The notes beneath the pieces are model-generated. The model searched no databases. It saw only the letters and a list, made by a program, of their open reading frames with translations, and was not told where the DNA came from. From positions 6,014,001 to 6,078,000 of the forward strand of contig JAYKYS010000012.1 in NCBI GenBank assembly GCA_036924285.1: DNA of 64,000 nt, in the 5' to 3' direction. This DNA comes from Asterella californica. Taxonomy: Eukaryota > Streptophyta > Marchantiopsida > Marchantiales > Aytoniaceae. Positions 44,900-55,583 of this stretch are shown one piece after another. The position numbers and the translations under genes were made by a program. The stretch's first letter is position 1, and each line of letters begins with the position of its first letter.

Positions 44900-47095
44900 C
44901 AAAATCATCTCGCATTATAGACCAACCTCGAAACAAGATTCTTGAACCTACTAGAATGTATCTTCTTCTTGTGACGTAAGCACAGTGACCTCATCAGCTT
45001 GTGCTAATGACAAAACCTCATAATGTATAGAGAAAGTACTTTCTCTTGACACAAACACATTACCAAAACCAAAAAAGTCCATCATCCTCTTCTCAACTGG
45101 GAGAAGCAACTACCATTCCTAGTGCCATCAGATTATTCCCATCCCATCTCCTCAGAAAAAACAGAAAACGGTCCTTGGTGTTCAGCTTGCACTTCCAAGT
45201 ACATCTTTACCTTCTCCGACAGACAAAGCTCCAATAACCATTGATAACCTCGAATATGCAACAAAAGATAACATATTGGAACGTTTGATACTCAATCAAT
45301 ATGTGAATATCAACGCGATGACTGAATCACGTTGTTTCTTGATGTTTGACATGGTCATTCGCATGATGGACAAGACAATAACATGTAGTGCCCAAGGTAA
45401 CCTTGCAAAGATTTGGTCTACCAAGATTAAACGTGACCAATACTGCAGGTTACAGTATTTTGGTCGGAGAGACAGTCACCACAGAACGTTCAACGAAAAC
45501 TGTTGCTCATAGAAGAGACTTCAAACTTATGTTGTTGATCGGTGGCAAGACCACGATTGCGACCATCTCACCATGGACTGCAAAACCTGTGTTCAAGTTT
45601 CATTTCTTCATCTCGATTTGACAATGTGTGAGGTGGATGACTGTTTGTTTTCATATTACATATATATATATATATATGTGGTTGTGACTTTTATCAAAGG
45701 ACACGTTCAGAAATAACAAGTTTGTAATTTCCATCGTACATGGAATTACAGATCAAGACAAAACCACTGTAAGTATAAATAATAGAAATGATCTTAATCA
45801 TTTTACTCGTTTTATATTGTATGGGTTTTGTTACCAATTCTAACTTATATTTTTGTTATTTCTAGGTGATAATCGATCCAGAATTTTAACACGAATTCGA
45901 TGTCATAGTTTAATGTTTTGAGAAAAGAGAAGCAGTTTTGTTACATTTAAAATATGTATTCAAGCAGATTTTAACCAGAGAAGAAAAAATTCTACCCAAG
46001 CTTTAGTATGGTCTTCTCCTTTTGCAAGCGGAATGATTAATCACTTAAGACAAGTGTATCAGCAACATACGACTGTCAACTCAGGATTCTATCAGATGAC
46101 TGTTGTCTTATTTATTCTTGACTACATTGTATGTCACAAAATGTAAATATTTAACTACTTTTATGATACCATGTTCACAGATACGTGACAAAACCATGCC
46201 ATTTTGACAAAAGATCAAACAAGTACACATGTTAAGCTTGTCATTCTGTGCATGTAAAGATTGATGACTTGGTCAATCTGAGTGAAATTGGCAACTTTGC
46301 AACATCAAATGTGAACTAGATCCAACTCCTTGGATTGAAAGATTCATACGTGATGAATGCACTGAAAAAGAGTACACAGTGCATGCATATGGTAATTGGT
46401 TTGAAGATCTTACTGGTTTGAAAGCATCAAAAATTGTAGCAAATGATGACAACGTAAAGTTTCGTGATATGCTCTTGGATCAGATCGAGAAAATTGCAAC
46501 ACCTAGCATGTTTCGGTTCAACTCATCTGGAGATTTTTGTGGCTTCGATCAATTACCCAATGTAAGAAAACCTCATCTATAAGATTGTATTTTAGAATTA
46601 TATCAATACTCGATATGATGGTGTTTAAATATTATATATGTCATACCTTTTATTCTTTGGATTTCTTACAGGTCATCAAGGAGAGAAAAAATGTTAACTA
46701 GTGAAAATTGCTCAATGTTAGTTCCCTCGCTTGATCCTAGTAAGCGTACTTTTCCAAAGTACAGAGTCCATATGATAGTCATAGGGTGAAATTCCTTTGG
46801 ACTCCCGTACTAGTTAGTTTCACTCGAGTGAGATATAGGGTTTAAACCTCGGAGAGTCCTCGAGGACATCCTGGGCTGGAGGCGTGAGCTAGCAGCTGAT
46901 GAATATGATATGCATGTAAAGTGCACTTCTTGCAGAGGAGAAGAAGACAAATGTTTAAATTATCATTATAATTGGTTGGGAACTTTTTTCAAAAACATTA
47001 GTGAAAAATATGGTTTACTAAAGCGCAGAGTTATGAGGAAGAGTGGTGCTCGACTGGGCTGCAAATATGTTTTAGATTGTGAAAAATATTTCTAA
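44900..47095 (+). pseudogene. Decayed gene resembling the RPA large subunit
   Basis: The clearest piece, 46340-46561, reads ...KEYTVHAYGNWFEDLTGL and ...KFRDMLLDQIEKIATPSMFRF, which has the pattern of the C-terminal OB fold of replication protein A 70 (a V-x-A-x-G/D, a L-x-G-x-x-A and a later M-F-x-F). It ends at a good donor site (GTAAG at 46562) and the matching acceptor is TTTCTTACAG at 46671, leaving a 110-bp intron. A second candidate intron is 45768 to about 45866. Earlier pieces (45388-45621, with HRRDFKLMLLIGGKTT) may be an upstream OB fold. Stops and frame changes are frequent, so it is not intact. RPA-like genes also travel with plant Helitrons, so origin is open. Confidence 0.3.
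45658..45677. repeat. TA microsatellite
   Basis: An uninterrupted TA dinucleotide run of about 20 bp inside or next to the decayed RPA-like gene. Confidence 0.8.
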
Positions 47096-47149
47096 ATTTA
47101 CTTTACTAAATTTTAAATGTTAAATAGAAAATAGTAAAATTAGAATCCA

Positions 47150-47700
47150 CTTGGTTAACTTGATTACACATTATCACCTGAGTTACACAAAACCCATAAG
47201 TAACAAATATTTATATATTTCTCTGACAACAACCAACGAGCAAAAGTTCCCCATCAAGCATGCATATCCTCTTCACGTCTTCCAAGTTCAGAAAAGGAGA
47301 ATATGCAAAGTGCTTTAATTTATGTCCTAATCTTTTCTCTTGGAAGGGTTATGTTATAAATTAAAGTCTAGAAATTAAAAATAATTTTACTCGTGGAAGA
47401 CACAAATCTTTATACAAGAAAAAAGTTGTGCATGTGTGCAAAAATTATGTATCAAATAAATATAAATAATATAAATAATTTATAAATATTAACTATTAGC
47501 CCATGCCTGGAAAAGCAAGAAGACCAGGATATAAACCATAAGGTATGAGTGGACTGCTGCGCTACTAAAGATACAAGTTTGGGAACCTAAAGTTATTACT
47601 ATATTAATAAATTAAACCCCGATATATTTGCAGAGGTTGGGTTTTGGTGGAGGAGGTGAATATGCACAGGTGCTTAACTTTTGAGTCTTTAGCTAGTTAA
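47150..47700. repeat. AT-rich repeat copies in opposite orientations
   Basis: 47190-47300 is a reverse-oriented 5' part (AGCAAAAGTTCCCCATCAAGC); 47315-47370 is a stem-loop module (TTTAATTTATGTCC ... GTTATGTTATAAATTAAA); 47440-47680 is a forward copy with TTAGCCCATGCCTGGAAAAGC and CCAGGATATAAACCATAAG. Confidence 0.6.
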
Positions 47701-49640
47701 GCATCGAAAGCATGCATGTTCAGATGCATGATGGATATATATATTAATTTGACAGAAGGTTCAGGTAATAATCCATGTATATTATTGTATCTTCTGAAAT
47801 CTCTTAATTTGTTTTTTTATGGATTATATCTATATTTCTCACATAGCTCTCTTCGATTAATAATTAAATTTAGATTTCACCATAGATAATTCTATAGTAT
47901 ATATATATAATATATATAGATAAATAAACATAGATATTTTATAAAAAAATATTAAGTATTCTCAATCGATTTTGGTATATGAGCTAGTCGTAAAACTCTA
48001 CTATAGTACTGATGTGATCAGAGCTAATGTCCATTTGGAGTTTGTTAACTATTTATCTTGCTTGCTTTCTTTTTCTCCTCTCGGACGAAGTTCAAGAAAC
48101 ATGCATATTATATTTAGCTAATAAAACATTATCATGACTTGCTTGGTTTTTCTCGAATTATGAAAAATTACACTATAATCTGTTTTAGAATGGACAAACA
48201 GAAGAATAAACAAAAGATTATTTAGATTATCTTTTTCTAGTCATTTTGGTATAAAACATGATCTCTATTATCAAAAATAAGAAAAACTATCGATTTTAAG
48301 CATGGCAGAAAGACGACCTTCAAACAATCCTAAGCAAATGTACCACATCGAGCTCTCAAGAAGCGTCTTCACTGTCACAAACTGGATAAATCATTTTCAT
48401 AAACGGTTTATTAGAGTATACTCGGCCAGGCCCTTCATTTCTAGGTCATTGGTCCTAAACGTACACAGCACTGACGTATCATTGGAAGCAAACGGAGGAG
48501 CCTTGAGACCTTAAGTCTCAGTCATTAATTTCGCTGTATGTCTGATTTTGTCCTTGACGTGCAGTCTGTGCTCACAATGTGAGTAAACCTTCTGCCCGTC
48601 ATGATCAGAACTAAAGTTTTTATCAAACTGAATGAAATCTCTACTTACAAAAAGCATGTCTCAACAGATCAGAGATACTTTTGGGTATTCTGAATTTGAC
48701 AGTGAGTATTAGTCACAAGAAGATAGTAGATCGTCGAACATCACCCGTGAAAAAAATAGAAGAGGTCCAAAATCTCACGCTGCAAAAATGTCGTTGCTAG
48801 CCGAAGTGAAGAAATAAAACCCATATTAATATCTGAGAGCTCTACACTTATCTATATAAATGATGCGGAATGAGAAACCAGATGAAGAAGTTGTTGGAGG
48901 TAAGACTCGAGACTTGTCTTTGGTTGATAGCGCTAGTATGGAGAATTGCGTCATCCTCCAAAGGAGCGAAAGCGATAATCTTCCTATTTGGAGCATTGAT
49001 GGCATGATGAAGCGTGCGGAACGAGGTAGAGGTTCTGTCCGAGAGATAAGTCTTGGGTTTACGAAGAATGTTGACAGTGATGTCAACAACAAGTGGCACT
49101 ATCGTAGTGATGTTCATCTGGGATCAAGATGCACAAGTCTATGGATCGAATTTCTGAAATTTTTCTCTAGTGTGCGGTCAAAGGTCATAAGCTTAGGGTC
49201 CTTAGAGAACTCTATGCGTCACGTGCTGCCGAGTTAGCATCTTTGTTTTCCTTCACTATCCACCCCCTAGGTTTAGGAATTAGTTTCTAAGCAAAGAGAG
49301 TCTTTGGGCAGATTAACTCCTACGTTGTTAGGCGATAATAAATGACTCAATGAGGAGAATTATCCCCGAGGCAAGGAGAGGAGTACTTCAGATTCGGAGT
49401 TGTACCATTTTTTCCTAATCTTTAATGGTGTTTGATGTTTTGCAGGACCAGAATTCACTTTTCAGAAGAGGATTGGAGATGGAACATGATCTATCAGTCG
49501 ACTGAGCAACAAGATGATCCAATACTCTCAAGCTTCATCAAAACTATCGCATTCAAAGAGAGGTATGAGAAAAAAACAATTTTTCAGTTCTTGTTCAATT
49601 ATTTTCATTTTAGCATATTGATAGAGCACTAATTGTACAT
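47700..49640. other. No gene assigned
   Basis: AT-rich to 48300. From 48860 to 49237 a plus-strand frame of 125 codons (starting MMRNEKPDEEVVGGKTRD) lies just before the PIF/Harbinger remnant and may belong to it, but I recognise no domain in it. Confidence 0.3.
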
Positions 49641-49667
49641 TTCGTGTGATGTTTGGTGTAATCAGGA

Positions 49668-50295
49668 GATACAACTCATATATCTGCTTGTAAAAAACTG
49701 AAAGTTGAATGGAAATCTGAACATGAGAAGTTTTTTTTGGATATGTATGAAGAGGTTTATTTCTTGCATTATAACCAAAGCAATGTGAGTCTAGACCAAT
49801 GGTGAGTGTTAACCACTCGTTTGAACAAAGAGACAAACTTATCATTTGAGTGCATAATACTCAAGAATAAGTTTGATAACTTGATCCAAAGGTATAGGAC
49901 CGAGAAAGCCAATCAAGAGAAAACCGGTGCACAACCAAGTTCATGAGAGTATTATGAAGAAATGCATAAGATTAGAGGTTCTTTGTCTAAAGAACAAGAC
50001 ATTCCTAATGTCTTAGATGGTAGTAGTGATACTCCTCTCCATAGCTTTGTCGATCTAAGCAATGAAGATCTTATGTGTTTTCCGATAACAAGTGTCATCC
50101 AAGTGAACCTCCTTCCTTTGTTGACCTCTTGAATGATTCTCAATCACCTCAAAGAGAAATAGTTATTGACGTATCTGAGAAGGTCGAAGAAACTCCTAGA
50201 AGAAAAGTATGTTCTAAACTCTGTGCGAGTGGAAAACCAAACATGAGTGCTAAGAAGAGAAAAAATCTTTCTAAAGATAATACCGACAATGTTTA
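49668..50295 (+). pseudogene. PIF/Harbinger Myb/SANT-like accessory gene remnant
   Basis: One plus-strand frame with stops contains KKLKVEWKSEHEKFFLDMYE, then ILKNKFDNLIQRYRTEKANQ and EKTGAQPSS-stop-EYYEEMH. This is the pattern of the Myb/SANT-like DNA-binding protein (Myb_DNA-bind_3 type) that PIF/Harbinger elements carry beside their transposase: a helix with W and acidic residues, an L-K-N-K-F-D-x-L motif, then K-x-G. At least two TGA codons (49801 and 49946) interrupt it. The protein normally binds the element ends and brings in the transposase. The transposase remnant follows at once on the other strand. Confidence 0.55.
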
Positions 50296-50599
50296 ATGTC
50301 CATGAACCTCTTTACTCAAATGTAAGAAAAAACAAACGAGAGAAGAGTACAACAAGAGAATTGGAGACTCGACTAAATGGCCCAGATGTAAGAGATTCAT
50401 GGAATGAAAATTGAGTTGATGAGAAGAGGTTCTCAAAGACTAGCGCAACCATCATCTATTACAAGAACTCAAGTTCTTATCCATATATCTCTCATATCCA
50501 CATGTGATTATGCAGTGGAACATAAACGAGTTCTACAAAATTGCTTGAACAATGCATCTCTCACGATCTCTCTCTTTTGTGTCTCGACTCTATCCGCTG

Positions 50600-51415
50600 T
50601 AGTTCAAGAAAAGGATTGCAGATGTGCAACATTCAGTCGTTCATCCACCGAGTCTACATTTTGAGGTAAAGACTCCCCTTGTAGTATCACAAAGTTATGT
50701 AGCACTCCACATGCAAGTACAACTTCGAGCACTTGCTCGAGTCGCATAAGACAATCATGAAGTATGGTCCATCTTCCTTTTACATGACCGAATATATTTT
50801 TGATTTTCACTCGTACTTTTGATGTGTACCTGTCAAAATCATTTTCGAGTGTAGCTCCTTGATGCATATGTTGATGAAATCATTTGATCAGTCGCTCTCT
50901 GATAGAGTAAGCGGTATCTCCAAGTAACAAAGGAAGTATAACGATTGTACCACTCTCCTCACTCATCATGATTGTTGGTTCAGCAAGAATACACTTTGTT
51001 TCCATCAACTGATTTTAACTTGATTGTAATAAATGTGCAGCATCGTGAGTAGAACCAAGCATGATGCAGCATAAGTCCCAAAACTTTAGATTGGAATCAC
51101 ATACTCCTTGTAGCAAGATTAAGTAATCAGAGTGACGATTCCTATAGTGTTTCGAAAGATATTTTTGTGGTGAGATCGATGAGATCTTACCATTGAGATC
51201 CATCGAGATCCATCGATGACACTTATTATTTGTGAGATTCCACAAATTTGTTCAAACTTGCTCATAATGTTTCTACTCTCTATAAGATATGATCTACGTA
51301 CATACTTGGAGTATAACTTATTTCTACTGGTAAGAATATCAGTAAATATCGTTGTATATTTCATTATAGTCTATTCTTTGATGCAGTACATGTCGCTAAG
51401 AGTCCTTAACTGAGC
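50600..51415 (-). pseudogene. PIF/Harbinger transposase (DDE_Tnp_4 type) remnant
   Basis: Minus-strand pieces read, in order, FEQICGISQIISVIDGSRWI (first catalytic Asp region), LLQGVCDSNLKFWDLC followed by GSTHDAAHLLQSS (second Asp region), and FGHVKGRWTILHDCLMRLEQ followed by VVLACGVLHNFVILQGES (third part). These are signature texts of PIF/Harbinger nucleases. The frame is broken several times. Together with the Myb-like remnant on the plus strand it makes a convergent two-gene element. I did not identify terminal inverted repeats. Confidence 0.75.
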
Positions 51416-51836
51416 ATTATGTGCAAAGCAATAAATCACTATTGTCACACATTTGGTTAGTTTCATTTGCTTTCTTGCTGCAAGTCATTTGCTGATACTA
51501 GGCATGAGAGGTTCTATTTCGTATACTAGTTTCGTAAAGTTTCTATGCACATTTTGTATCGTTTTCTCATATGCGGTATCCAAAAAATCAATATTCATGT
51601 GCCATATCTGCTTATGAATCATGTCCCACCATGTGTGTTGTATGATATTATCCAAAAATTTTGAGACGTTGTCACGGTAGTATACACATTCTCCAATGCT
51701 TGAATGAACGGAAACAGCATGAGAAATTCATTATCAGTATCATAGTCCGATGAACAGATCATGAATGTAACGAGTTCTCCTGTTTCAAAAAGTCATCCAC
51801 TCATAAACCAGAAGAAAATAAAGGACATAGAGACCA

Positions 51837-51886
51837 AACGAGGACATACAAATTTTCTCAAATTTGTATGTCTTCGTTTGGCTCAA
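51837..51886. repeat. Hairpin, about 22-bp arms with few mismatches
   Basis: CCAAACGAGGACATACAAATTT is followed by a 4-nt loop and AAATTTGTATGTCTTCGTTTGG. It lies about 430 bp beyond the transposase remnant and could be part of that element's end. Confidence 0.8.
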
Positions 51887-51889
51887 AAA

Positions 51890-54800
51890 CGAAAAAAAGC
51901 AAGACGCTGCTATAGATGATGAGATTGTTATTCAAATCTAGTAATCTCAAGAGAAGCTTATAATAAGAGAAAAGAATATAAAGATGAAATCACAATGAAA
52001 AAATAACATAGTTTGTTCTAAAAGAAATGAAGGCAAAATCTCTGGGTCAGAAAATGTACTACTCTCAAACAAGACACACAAATCAAAGAAACGAGAACTA
52101 GGTCAGAACTCGTCAAAGAAAAAAAAAGTAAGTAGAGAATTATTTTCTTTATGTTACCTAAACTAGTAAGTCATCAATTCATTTAAACCTTTAATTTTCT
52201 GGTTCTTTTGGTCTTTAAACGAAAGGAGTGGCTCTTTGTGATGGACTGAAGGTCACATGAACCCTGTAAGTCAGGCATTTTCTGACCTGACGTGCACCTG
52301 ACATACATCCGTGAAAGTTCTTCATGTGAGTAGGGCTAGAAGCCACGAGTTAAACTCACAGTATCCGTCTGATCTCACATTTCTTGCCAGCGGATATCAT
52401 CCGACGTTATCCGTGTTTGATATTCGCTATTTTTCTCTACCCGCTCGAATAGGTATTTTTTGGAAGAAATGACACACCTTAATAAATTTCTTTCAGTTCT
52501 AAAGGCTATCATATGGACGAAAAGACTAAAGAGCATTAGGGGTGTCAAAAGTTCAACGAAAAGACTTTTATACGAGAGAACAGAGAAAAGCTATAATTTA
52601 ATGACTATTATTTTTGTACACAACGTTGGATCGTTGAGGATCACTTTGGTGAGTTCATATTACGATTTCTACATTGACTATTTTTTGTTGATGACAGCTA
52701 GAGAGTTGTTACCTTAATTACTCATTTTCTTTACTGCAAATACTCACGAGCAAATTCAAAAAAGAACAAATATGCATGCAACTTCAACTTCGGAGAACTT
52801 CTGTTCGTTTATTGTTATCAAGAAAATATATAAATGTTAAAAAAAAATATATATACTAAGCAGATGTAAAGAATTAAAAAATTATATAAACGTTATTTGT
52901 TAACCTATGCCTGGAAACACGGGGAGAGTAAGAGAAAAATCATAAGCACTGAGTCAGCTCTCGTGCTTCAGAAGATGCAAGACCGGGAGGCTAATACTCA
53001 TTAATTTACTACTCTACTCAGGCGTAACCTTTCCTCCGAAAGAGTTAGATATTAAATTAACATGCATTTCTCTCTCTTCCCAACTCGGAAGAAGATGAAT
53101 ATGCATGCAACCTCAAAATTCAAGTAAAATACGTCCATGGAGTTTTTCTAAGGATATCACCAAAAATGCTCGCATAAAATGTCCGCAAACGGCTAACCAA
53201 AGCAATAACTCCCTCTCGCAGATCAAGAATATTTACAAAAGATTTGAAACTTTGAAACGCTATTAGCTTCTTGGCAGCAAATCCGCAACTAGCTGAGGTG
53301 AGGTCAATCTCTCCTGCCGAGAGAGCTCAGTCCGTGCAACGGCAGCAACGTTCGCTTGCACAAAACCTCATGGCGGAAACGTGGTTTAAATAATGGAGTC
53401 GTGGGTCTAATCCACTTTCTAAAAAAGGAAACAACTGTATGGACGTAACCACGCACCGATGAAGTGACCCGTCCCCCCACCCGATCGATTGCACACAAAC
53501 GAGAGTTTCCTGAGTTCACGTTCAAATTCAGCAATGTTCACGTTAAATTATATTGCATTTTTGTTACAAAACTGAGAATTATACTCCAAGTTTCTCATAA
53601 TATGGACTTTTATTCTCACAACAGAATACTACTAGCTTGTTAAAATTGATAACATATCAGCCTGTTAAAACTAATCTGAAGGAGAACTTAACAGAATATT
53701 CTGAGATGAAATGTGCACAACTTTACTTAGACTTCAGAACTGATATAATCAAAAAAGGTCTCGACTCATATTACTCTATAAAAAATGTGGATTAATAAAC
53801 TATTGGTACATAATTATTGTCACCTCAAAATTACTTACCTAACTGCTGTGACAGTACCTCTCACGTTAAAGTCATGTCACAAGACACCCTTCTTTTTGTT
53901 ATTTTATTAACGGCCGTAACAGTACCTCTCGCGTCAAAGTCATGTAACAAGCCACCTCTTCTCTTTTTTTCTTTTTTTCCTTTTACCTTCAGCGGAGTTT
54001 AGATATGACACTCTAATGATATTTAACAGTTTCTTCGCGTGAAGTACATCGGGACGCAAACTAAACAGTCTGAGACTTTCTCGACAACGACCATATCTGC
54101 AGCTGCTGTAAGGATGAGCTAGACAGTCATCCGTGGATCTTGTGGACCACGCTTTGGACAGGAGTGCTCAACTTCCAGACCAGACTATACTTTTGAGTAA
54201 CAAGTCCTATTATAACCTTGACTTGGAAAACTTCGGCTCGAAAACATGATCACTCACAGACTTTTCTGTTTTCTGCGGGTTCTGGGAGCAGGGAGAGAAT
54301 CGATCCGCAAGTTGACCCCCCTTTGTTTCGGTGCTATGTTGACACGCGCTGTGTGAAGGCTTGTTCCTACCTAGTCACTGCAGCATTTAAAAGTGTGGAG
54401 ATCGGTGCGGTCAAGGACTCCGGAAGAGTAACTACTGTCGATAATGAATGACGTCAGTAACTGACCAAACAACGTTCCCCAGTCTTGTGTTGATTCGGGA
54501 GAGAGAAAAATCTGGTTTCTGCTGTATTGAAAGATGCTCTGCGCATGCTCTGTGAGGCTGAGAACTGTTCGCGATCGAACGTGCTTTAGGACGAAAATGA
54601 ATTACGTACGTCCAAACGAGTTCAGTAAAAATAGGACCATGTCTCATTGGTAAGTGCAGGAGTTAGCGGACTTGTGGCCAGACTCGTAAGGAAAGTCCCT
54701 GATGAGCTCTCAAGTTTCCAATGTGGTGTGGTCCTCTTTGGGATCTTCTTGAGCTGTGTGACAATGCTCGGGGAGTTCCGGTTTTTAGAGTAGTGACTTC

Positions 54801-54941
54801 CGGTACTTTTCGAAAATTTCCGGTGTTGGATCAAATCTGTCGGAAATTTTCCGAAGGAAAAATTTACTTTTTAGTGTAGATTTGGTAAATTTTCCGACAA
54901 TTGCCGATATGCTTTGCATTCTACCGGAAATTTCCCATTTT
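51890..54941. other. No gene recognised; contains an AT-rich repeat copy
   Basis: 52770-53110 is a forward copy of the AT-rich repeat (CTTCGGAGAACTTCTG, ATTGTTATCAAGAAAATATATAAATGTTAA, TTAACCTATGCCTGGAAACAC, TCGTGCTTCAGAAGATGCAAG, stem-loop about 53003-53063). At 53838-53950 the word ACAGTACCTCTC-CG-T-AAAGTCATGT occurs twice 72 bp apart. 54775-54960 is rich in TTTCCGG/CCGGAAATTT words on both strands and CTCCCCGAGCACTG at 54948 mirrors CAATGCTCGGGGAG at 54763, so 54763-54961 is a probable MITE-like inverted-repeat element of about 200 bp. Confidence 0.45.
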
Positions 54942-54961
54942 TCACGAAAAAACTCCCCGAG
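54763..54961. mobile_element. MITE-like element with inverted ends
   Basis: Starts AATGCTCGGGGAGTTCCGG and ends AAAAACTCCCCGAGCACT, giving terminal inverted repeats around CTCGGGGAGTT. Inside, the CCGGAAATTT/TTTTCCG words make further short inverted pairs. No coding sequence. The size of about 200 bp suits a MITE; I could not fix the target-site duplication. Confidence 0.6.
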
Positions 54962-55343
54962 CACTGCTGTGTGATTTAAAGAGAGTTGGAAATGGCTGAA
55001 CCTGAGAAGGACTAACCGAGTCAGTCTGCTCCTGTAGCCCCGGTCCAGAACTGGAACAGGCGGCGCTTTCAGTTTCTCTATAATAAAAAGTTCGGCACAT
55101 ATCGAATGCCCATGGACCTTTACGAGGTTTTGTCATGTAATGCTCTGCAGCTTCCCCTTTCACGCAAGCTGGTAGGAGTTTGCGCAAGCGGAAGAGAGCC
55201 TCGAGGGAAGATCCGATCCATCCTCTCGAGAATGATGCAATAACTTTCTTCCAGATCTGTGCATCCCGGAAGAATACATTGTGCAGGCGGGGATCGCTTC
55301 TACGCACTCTGCCATCGTAAGCTACGTCCATGTACATGTGCAA
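54942..55343 (-). CDS. Unrecognised 133-codon open frame
   Basis: A minus-strand frame starts MHMYMDVAYDGRVRRSDPRL and lies divergent to the flavin monooxygenase, 240 bp upstream of its start. Its first 80 residues look protein-like, but I recognise no family. Its end runs into the MITE-like element at 54763-54961, so at least the C-terminus is not original. It may be chance sequence in the monooxygenase promoter or a gene fragment. Confidence 0.2.
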   Translation of the reverse strand: MHMYMDVAYDGRVRRSDPRLHNVFFRDAQIWKKVIASFSRGWIGSSLEALFRLRKLLPACVKGEAAEHYMTKPRKGPWAFDMCRTFYYRETESAACSSSGPGLQEQTDSVSPSQVQPFPTLFKSHSSARGVFS

Positions 55344-55583
55344 AAAGCTCCCTACCTGTTGCTTTTTTATTTGTTGTTGAGGAATCTTTGTCGAGGATTT
55401 TCAGATGAAAGTTGTAAATTACTGCTACCAAACAGCACGGCCGTGTGTTATACTTAAGGCGCGAGTGTCATAAGGGCGAGGATACTGCAAACGCGATTCA
55501 ATCAGCCAACATTGCCGAAGGGGTCCAAGAGATAGCAATCGAGAAAGTAATTATCGAGATTTATTCGAGGATCTGTTCAGAAA

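Noticed and set aside
53304..53534. 76-codon minus-strand open frame
   Set aside because: No recognisable domain and no supporting context.
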